DNA from: an uncultured Collinsella sp.
Lineage (GTDB): Bacteria > Actinomycetota > Coriobacteriia > Coriobacteriales > Coriobacteriaceae
Assembly (NCBI GenBank): GCA_900758845.1
Contig: CAAESW010000079.1
Location: forward strand, 1 to 18,044
Reading direction: 5' to 3'
Length of the DNA: 18,044 nt
A program made the translations under genes and the position numbers. The notes beneath the pieces are model-generated. The model was given only the letters and a program-made list of their open reading frames with translations. It made no database searches and was not told where the DNA came from. Shown one piece after another: positions 14,851-18,044 of the stretch (position 1 is the stretch's first letter; each line of letters opens with the position of its first letter).

Positions 14851-14879
14851 GGGCATCCCCATCTCTGGCAGGAAATTCA

Positions 14880-14897
14880 ACACTCCCGAGTGTACTC
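14880..14897. promoter_or_regulatory. dyad in the divergent intergenic region, possible operator
   Basis: ACACTC-CC-GAGTGT at 14880-14893 is a perfect 6-base inverted repeat, and it overlaps a second palindrome, GAGTGTACTC (14888-14897). The minus-strand reading holds TACACT (14889-14894), a possible -10 for the YtcJ-type gene, though a good -35 is not seen. A regulator binding here could act on this gene and perhaps on the divergent one. Confidence 0.35.
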
Positions 14898-14938
14898 CCC
14901 CACTCTTGTTACAAAACCCCAAGCGGCAAACGGCAACT

Positions 14939-14967
14939 TTACCAGCCCTAGCGGCAGGTGGCATACT
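14939..14967 (+). promoter_or_regulatory. candidate promoter of the M20-type gene
   Basis: TTACCA (14939-14944) and CATACT (14962-14967) with a 17-base spacer; the -10 is preceded by TGG, an extended -10 feature. It lies about 50 bases before the ATG at 15019. Confidence 0.4.
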
Positions 14968-15018
14968 GGAGAGAGCCTGTACGATTTTGCGATCGAGCCA
15001 ACAAGGAGCAAATCGACC

Positions 15019-16482
15019 ATGACGAAGACCAAGGCACAGCAGATTATGGCGGCAACCGAGGTTCGCGCGGCAGATGACGTCACCGCGGCCATCCAGGATA
15101 TCGCCGCCGAGTTTGAGCCCTACATCATCAAGCAGCGCCGGCACTTCCATAAGCATCCGGAGCTGAGCCTTGCCGAGGAGCGCACGACTTCCGACATCGC
15201 CAACCAGCTCGACGCCATGAATATCCCCTACGAGCGTCCGCTCAAGACGGGCCTGGTGGCGACGCTCCGCGGTACCGCGCCCGATGCCTACCGCGAGGAC
15301 GGCACGCCGCGCCGCCGCATCCTGCTGCGCGCCGATATCGACGCCCTGCCTGTCACCGAGCAGACCGGCGAGGAGTTCGCCAGCGTCAACGAGGGCTGCA
15401 TGCACGCCTGCGGTCACGACTGCCATATCGCCATGATGCTCGGCACGCTGCAGATTCTGCGCCACATGACCGATGACATCCACGGCGAGATTCGCATCGT
15501 ATTCCAGCCCAGCGAGGAAAACGGCCAGGGCGCCAAACTCATGATCGGCACGGGTGTGCTCGACGGCGTCGACGGCGCCTACGCCGCGCACATCTGGAGC
15601 GAGGTCGACGCCGGCACCGTAAGCTGCGAGCCCGGCCCACGCATGGCAAACACCGACTGGTTCCGCATCGACGTCCGCGGCACCTCGTGCCATGGCGCCA
15701 TGCCCCAGCGCGGCCACGACGCCGTTATGGTTGCCGCCGAAATCGTCAACGCCTTGCAGACCATCGTCTCGCGCGAGATTAGCCCCTACGAACCCGCCGT
15801 CATCACCGTCGGCGAACTGCACGGCGGCACCGCGCGCAACGTTATCGCCGGCACGGCGTACCTCGCCGGCACGGTGCGCACCTATGGCGACAAGACGCAT
15901 GAAGAGATGCCCGAGCTTATGCGCCGCATCGTGGAGCACACCGCAGCAGCACTAGGCGCCGAGGCCGAACTCACCGACTACACCATCGCCAACTACAAGG
16001 TCGAAAACGATGCCGCCTCGAGCGAGCGCTGCCGCCAAGCTGTGCTCAAGTGCCTGGGTCCCGCGGGCGAGGGCCATTATCGCGGCACGCTTTCGGGCGA
16101 GGACTTCTCGGAGTATCTGCGCCGCGTACCGGGCGTGCTCGCCTTTGTTGGCACGCGCAACCCCCAGATTGGCGCCACCTATGCCCAGCACTCCTGCTTC
16201 TATAAGATCGACGAGAGCGTGCTCGCCAAGGGCTCCATGGTAGCCGCTCAGTATGCCATCGACTTTTTGGCCGAGCCCACGCAAGAAGAGCTCGACGGCC
16301 CCACGATCGCCGCGGTTGCCGAGACCAATCCCGACCTGGCAGCCAAGCTGCGCTCTGCCAAGGCAACGGCCGCCGAGGCCCGCGACGCCATGCACGACGC
16401 CCGCACCGCCCGCCATGCCGCCATCAAGGGCATCCACGATGCGCGGGCTGCCGCTCGCCACGAGGAGAAGCGCGACGAGTAG
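15019..16482 (+). CDS. M20-family amidohydrolase (HipO / N-acyl-amino acid amidohydrolase type)
   Basis: Two-domain zinc/manganese enzyme that removes acyl groups from amino acids or similar amides. ATG at 15019 has AAGGAG 10 bases upstream; 487 aa. Visible marks: FHKHPELSLAEERT (43-56), RADIDALPVTE (104-114), metal site CMHACGHDCH (127-136), catalytic glutamates in PSEENG (164-169), H191 in AHIWSEVDAG, dimer-domain GTSCHGAMPQRGHDAV, and the last metal histidine in YAQHSCFYKIDE. The core resembles the usual 390-400-residue family member up to IDFLAEP. After it comes an added tail of about 65 residues, rich in Ala, Arg, Asp and His and probably helical. No signal peptide. The substrate (hippurate, IAA-amino acid, N-acetyl-amino acid or diaminopimelate) cannot be told; no arg or dap gene is next to it. 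Confidence 0.92.
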   Translation: MTKTKAQQIMAATEVRAADDVTAAIQDIAAEFEPYIIKQRRHFHKHPELSLAEERTTSDIANQLDAMNIPYERPLKTGLVATLRGTAPDAYREDGTPRRRILLRADIDALPVTEQTGEEFASVNEGCMHACGHDCHIAMMLGTLQILRHMTDDIHGEIRIVFQPSEENGQGAKLMIGTGVLDGVDGAYAAHIWSEVDAGTVSCEPGPRMANTDWFRIDVRGTSCHGAMPQRGHDAVMVAAEIVNALQTIVSREISPYEPAVITVGELHGGTARNVIAGTAYLAGTVRTYGDKTHEEMPELMRRIVEHTAAALGAEAELTDYTIANYKVENDAASSERCRQAVLKCLGPAGEGHYRGTLSGEDFSEYLRRVPGVLAFVGTRNPQIGATYAQHSCFYKIDESVLAKGSMVAAQYAIDFLAEPTQEELDGPTIAAVAETNPDLAAKLRSAKATAAEARDAMHDARTARHAAIKGIHDARAAARHEEKRDE

Positions 16483-16517
16483 CCGTCACGCCCACCCATA
16501 ACAACCTGGCCAGAGCA

Positions 16518-16555
16518 AAGCGGGGCGAACGTTATCTCAACGTTCGCCCCCGCTT
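16518..16555. terminator. bidirectional terminator between convergent genes
   Basis: Stem AAGCGGGGCGAACGTT paired with its complement carrying one extra G, around a 5-base loop, placed between the M20-type gene (ends 16482) and the minus-strand DUF2752 gene (ends 16588). The minus-strand side is followed by TTTGCTCT, so it works better for that direction. Confidence 0.65.
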
Positions 16556-16587
16556 ATGTGTCGACCGCTTTTCTAGCGCATCCTCCG

Positions 16588-17064
16588 TTACGACAGGTAA
16601 GAGCGAAGGATGGTGAGCCAGCGTGGGGTTTCGAGGTGGATGATATCGGTGGGAACTCCGGCGGGAGCGTGGCCACCAAAGAGCAGGCCCGCGTCTGCCG
16701 GGTTGATAAGGCGCACGATCCATACGGCAACGACCAGCACGCACAGAACAATAACCGTAATGTCGATGCCGCGCTTTAGCTTGCTCAATGCCACCTCCTC
16801 GCGCACGAACGCGAGCACAAACGCAATCGGCACCACCCAAAACAGCGGATGATAAGCGAAGGCCGCCGCAAAATCGAGGCGCAGTGCTGCCAGCCAGGCC
16901 CTCGTCATGCCACATCCCGGACAAGGGATGCCCGTCATCAGGCGAAACACGCAGCCGATATCGAGCAGGTAGAGTGCAAGCCAGGCGACAAAGAGCGCGC
17001 CGATGCAAGAAAGGGCGCGACGAATGAGCTCCGCCGCGCCCTTATGTCCCTGGGAGCTGTTCAC
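16588..17064 (-). CDS. DUF2752 membrane protein
   Basis: Small membrane protein with the DUF2752 hallmark CPGCGMTRAW (48-57 from the GTG at 17064). It has about three hydrophobic segments (about 19-37, 72-88, 103-120). The function of the family is unknown. The start is uncertain: an ATG at 17124 and a GTG at 17085 are in frame but lie inside the upstream gene and have no ribosome site, while the GTG at 17064 has AAGAG 5 bases ahead, giving 158 aa. It follows the zinc-ribbon/DUF4234 gene by 13 bases or overlaps it, so the two are one transcription unit. The pairing of these two families is a reasonable hint of a shared membrane role, no more. Confidence 0.8.
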   Translation of the reverse strand: MNSSQGHKGAAELIRRALSCIGALFVAWLALYLLDIGCVFRLMTGIPCPGCGMTRAWLAALRLDFAAAFAYHPLFWVVPIAFVLAFVREEVALSKLKRGIDITVIVLCVLVVAVWIVRLINPADAGLLFGGHAPAGVPTDIIHLETPRWLTILRSYLS

Positions 17065-17077
17065 GCCGCTCTTATCG

Positions 17078-17737
17078 TTAGGCACGAGCGCCAAGACGGA
17101 CGTTGTAAGCCGTTGCCATGGCATTGGTATTCTTGATGATGATGTTCATGGCAAAGATGGGGCCAAGACCGCACAGCAGCGCGCCGACAATCTGCCACAT
17201 AAGAACGGTCGTGCCGTTCTCCTGGAACATCAGGCCGTAGCGAGGAGCGTTGGCCTGCAGGCGGTTGCCAATCTTGTAATACCAGTAGTACGCATAGAAA
17301 CCGCAGGTCACGAACGACAGCAGGATGAATTCCGCCAGGCCCGGCGTGGAATCGCCGTCGTCCTGGCACATGACATTGATGTCGCGGGCGAGGCAATAGA
17401 GGAAGTAATACGAATAGATGCCGCAAGTCACGATGGAAAGCAGGAGCCAGCCGATCACGCCACGGTCGGTTTTAATCGGAGTATAGCCCATCGGGGCAGG
17501 TGCAGGCTGCTGAGCATACTGCTGCTGACCGGCGTACTGCGGCTGAGGCTGAGGCTGAACTGCCTGAACCGGAGTGGGCTGAATCTGCGTGGGCTGCGGA
17601 GCAGGCTGGGGCTGAGGTGCAGGCTGCGGCGCGGGCTGAGGGGCCGGAGCGGCGGGAGTGGCACCGATGGCAGAACCGCAAACAGGGCAGAATTTGGCAT
17701 CATCCGAAATGGGAGAGCCACAAGTGGGACAGAACAT
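17078..17737 (-). CDS. zinc-ribbon / DUF4234 membrane protein
   Basis: 219 aa. Residues 3-20 form a zinc ribbon (CPTCG and CPVCG, C3, C6, C17, C20). Residues about 26-85 are a Pro/Gln/Ala-rich linker, and about 92-219 are a DUF4234 membrane domain. That domain has an internal repeat: LLSIVTCGIYSYYFLYCLA and LLSFVTCGFYAYYWYYKIG, each followed by a polar segment, and a last hydrophobic segment near 180-200. Start at 17737 has AAAGGAG 6 bases upstream. The linker DNA is built of short repeats of CTG/GGCTG type (about 17520-17650), so its length may vary between strains. The role is unknown; a ribbon facing the cytoplasm and anchored to the membrane is inferred. Confidence 0.87.
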   Translation of the reverse strand: MFCPTCGSPISDDAKFCPVCGSAIGATPAAPAPQPAPQPAPQPQPAPQPTQIQPTPVQAVQPQPQPQYAGQQQYAQQPAPAPMGYTPIKTDRGVIGWLLLSIVTCGIYSYYFLYCLARDINVMCQDDGDSTPGLAEFILLSFVTCGFYAYYWYYKIGNRLQANAPRYGLMFQENGTTVLMWQIVGALLCGLGPIFAMNIIIKNTNAMATAYNVRLGARA

Positions 17738-17812
17738 AAGCTTCTCCTTTTCCTAAGGCGTCGCGCGCCTTCAAACCTTACACGTCTATGTTCTCAACAA
17801 TAGCCGCGACGT

Positions 17813-17824
17813 TGTTGCGCAACA
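17813..17824. promoter_or_regulatory. short palindrome upstream of the zinc-ribbon gene
   Basis: TGTTGCGCAACA is a perfect 12-base palindrome 76 bases before the zinc-ribbon gene, in the region where its promoter should be. A regulator site is possible. A clear -35/-10 pair was not found. Confidence 0.3.
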
Positions 17825-17889
17825 TTGACCAATTTCCGAGAAATTTTGCTACAACCGATTTCACGGGCATTTTCTTGCTTTCGCAGTAG

Positions 17890-17925
17890 AAAAAGGCGCC
17901 CCGGGCTCAGTTGCCCAGGGCGCCT
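17890..17925 (-). terminator. Rho-independent terminator
   Basis: On the minus strand GAGGCGCCCTGGGC, a short loop, GCCCGGGGCGCC and then TTTTTCT. A strong stem with T-run, directly after the stop at 17933 of the gene entering from the right edge. Confidence 0.9.
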
Positions 17926-17932
17926 CGACCGA

Positions 17933-18044
17933 CTATTCGGTTTGATTGTTTTCGGCAGCAGGATTATCGCCCGGCTCATCCGCCGGCGTGGCAAGGGCAT
18001 CCCAATCGGGCTCCGCAGGCGTCGCCTCGGGCGCCGGGGCAGGC
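17933..18044 (-). CDS. 3' end of an unidentified gene (partial, cut by window edge)
   Basis: One minus-strand frame runs from the window edge to TAG at 17933-17935 and is followed at once by a strong terminator. The visible C-terminus begins PAPAPEATPAEPDWDAL and ends PAAENNQTE, about 36 residues rich in Ala, Pro, Glu and Asp. It looks like a disordered acidic tail. The rest of the protein is outside the window, so no function can be given. Confidence 0.75.
   Translation of the reverse strand, partial: PAPAPEATPAEPDWDALATPADEPGDNPAAENNQTE

Noticed and set aside
14851..15939. Upstream extension of the YtcJ-type frame to a 908-residue protein
   Set aside because: The extra part is antisense to the well-supported M20-type gene, and its residues show no family pattern. 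The gene's own start has a plausible ribosome site at 14850.
17500..17660. Repeat-like GGCTG/CTG stretch as a separate repeat array or CRISPR
   Set aside because: It is in frame inside the zinc-ribbon/DUF4234 gene and codes for the Pro/Gln-rich linker; there are no regular repeats with spacers.

Overview
The window is GC-rich bacterial chromosome. Gene style, the protein sequences and the very GC-rich intergenic palindromes suggest an actinobacterial gut anaerobe of the Coriobacteriia, most like Collinsella. That placement is my inference, not a search result. Nearly all genes are on the minus strand, so each operon reads from right to left.

Layout, left to right. (1) About 1-308: a possible 3' end of a plus-strand gene at the very edge, then a non-coding stretch with hairpins. 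(2) 309-5197: arginine biosynthesis operon argC-argJ-argB-argD (minus). Upstream lie two tandem ArgR-type operators with the classical 3-bp spacing, and a hairpin followed by a T-run separates argC from argJ. (3) 5464-9893: riboflavin-uptake operon (minus). It starts with an FMN riboswitch, then ribU (ECF S-component), a fused double-ATPase ecfA, ecfT, and two tandem flavin-binding (PNPOx-like) proteins, closed by a hairpin terminator. (4) 10265-12292: groES-groEL (minus), with a long nested palindrome on each side. (5) 12293-13212: about 0.9 kb without a convincing gene, holding the larger palindrome and a possible small repeat element with inverted ends. (6) 13213-16482: a divergent pair of metal-dependent hydrolases, a YtcJ-type amidohydrolase (minus) and an M20/HipO-type aminoacylase (plus), sharing a short intergenic region. 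(7) 16588-17737: two small membrane proteins (minus), a zinc-ribbon/DUF4234 protein and a DUF2752 protein. (8) 17933-18044: the C-terminal end of one more minus-strand gene, with a strong terminator.

How the genes work together: argC, argJ, argB and argD cover the acetylated steps from glutamate to ornithine, with ArgJ recycling the acetyl group. The ECF genes form one complete vitamin transporter under feedback by its end product FMN, and the two downstream PNPOx-like proteins may be FMN users expressed with it. GroES and GroEL form the chaperonin. The two hydrolases probably act on amide bonds of small molecules, substrate unknown.

I see no phage, CRISPR, transposase, rRNA or tRNA. The least explained parts are the non-coding ones: the nested palindromes around groESL, the inverted-end element at 12718-12955 and the hairpin inside the arg operon.
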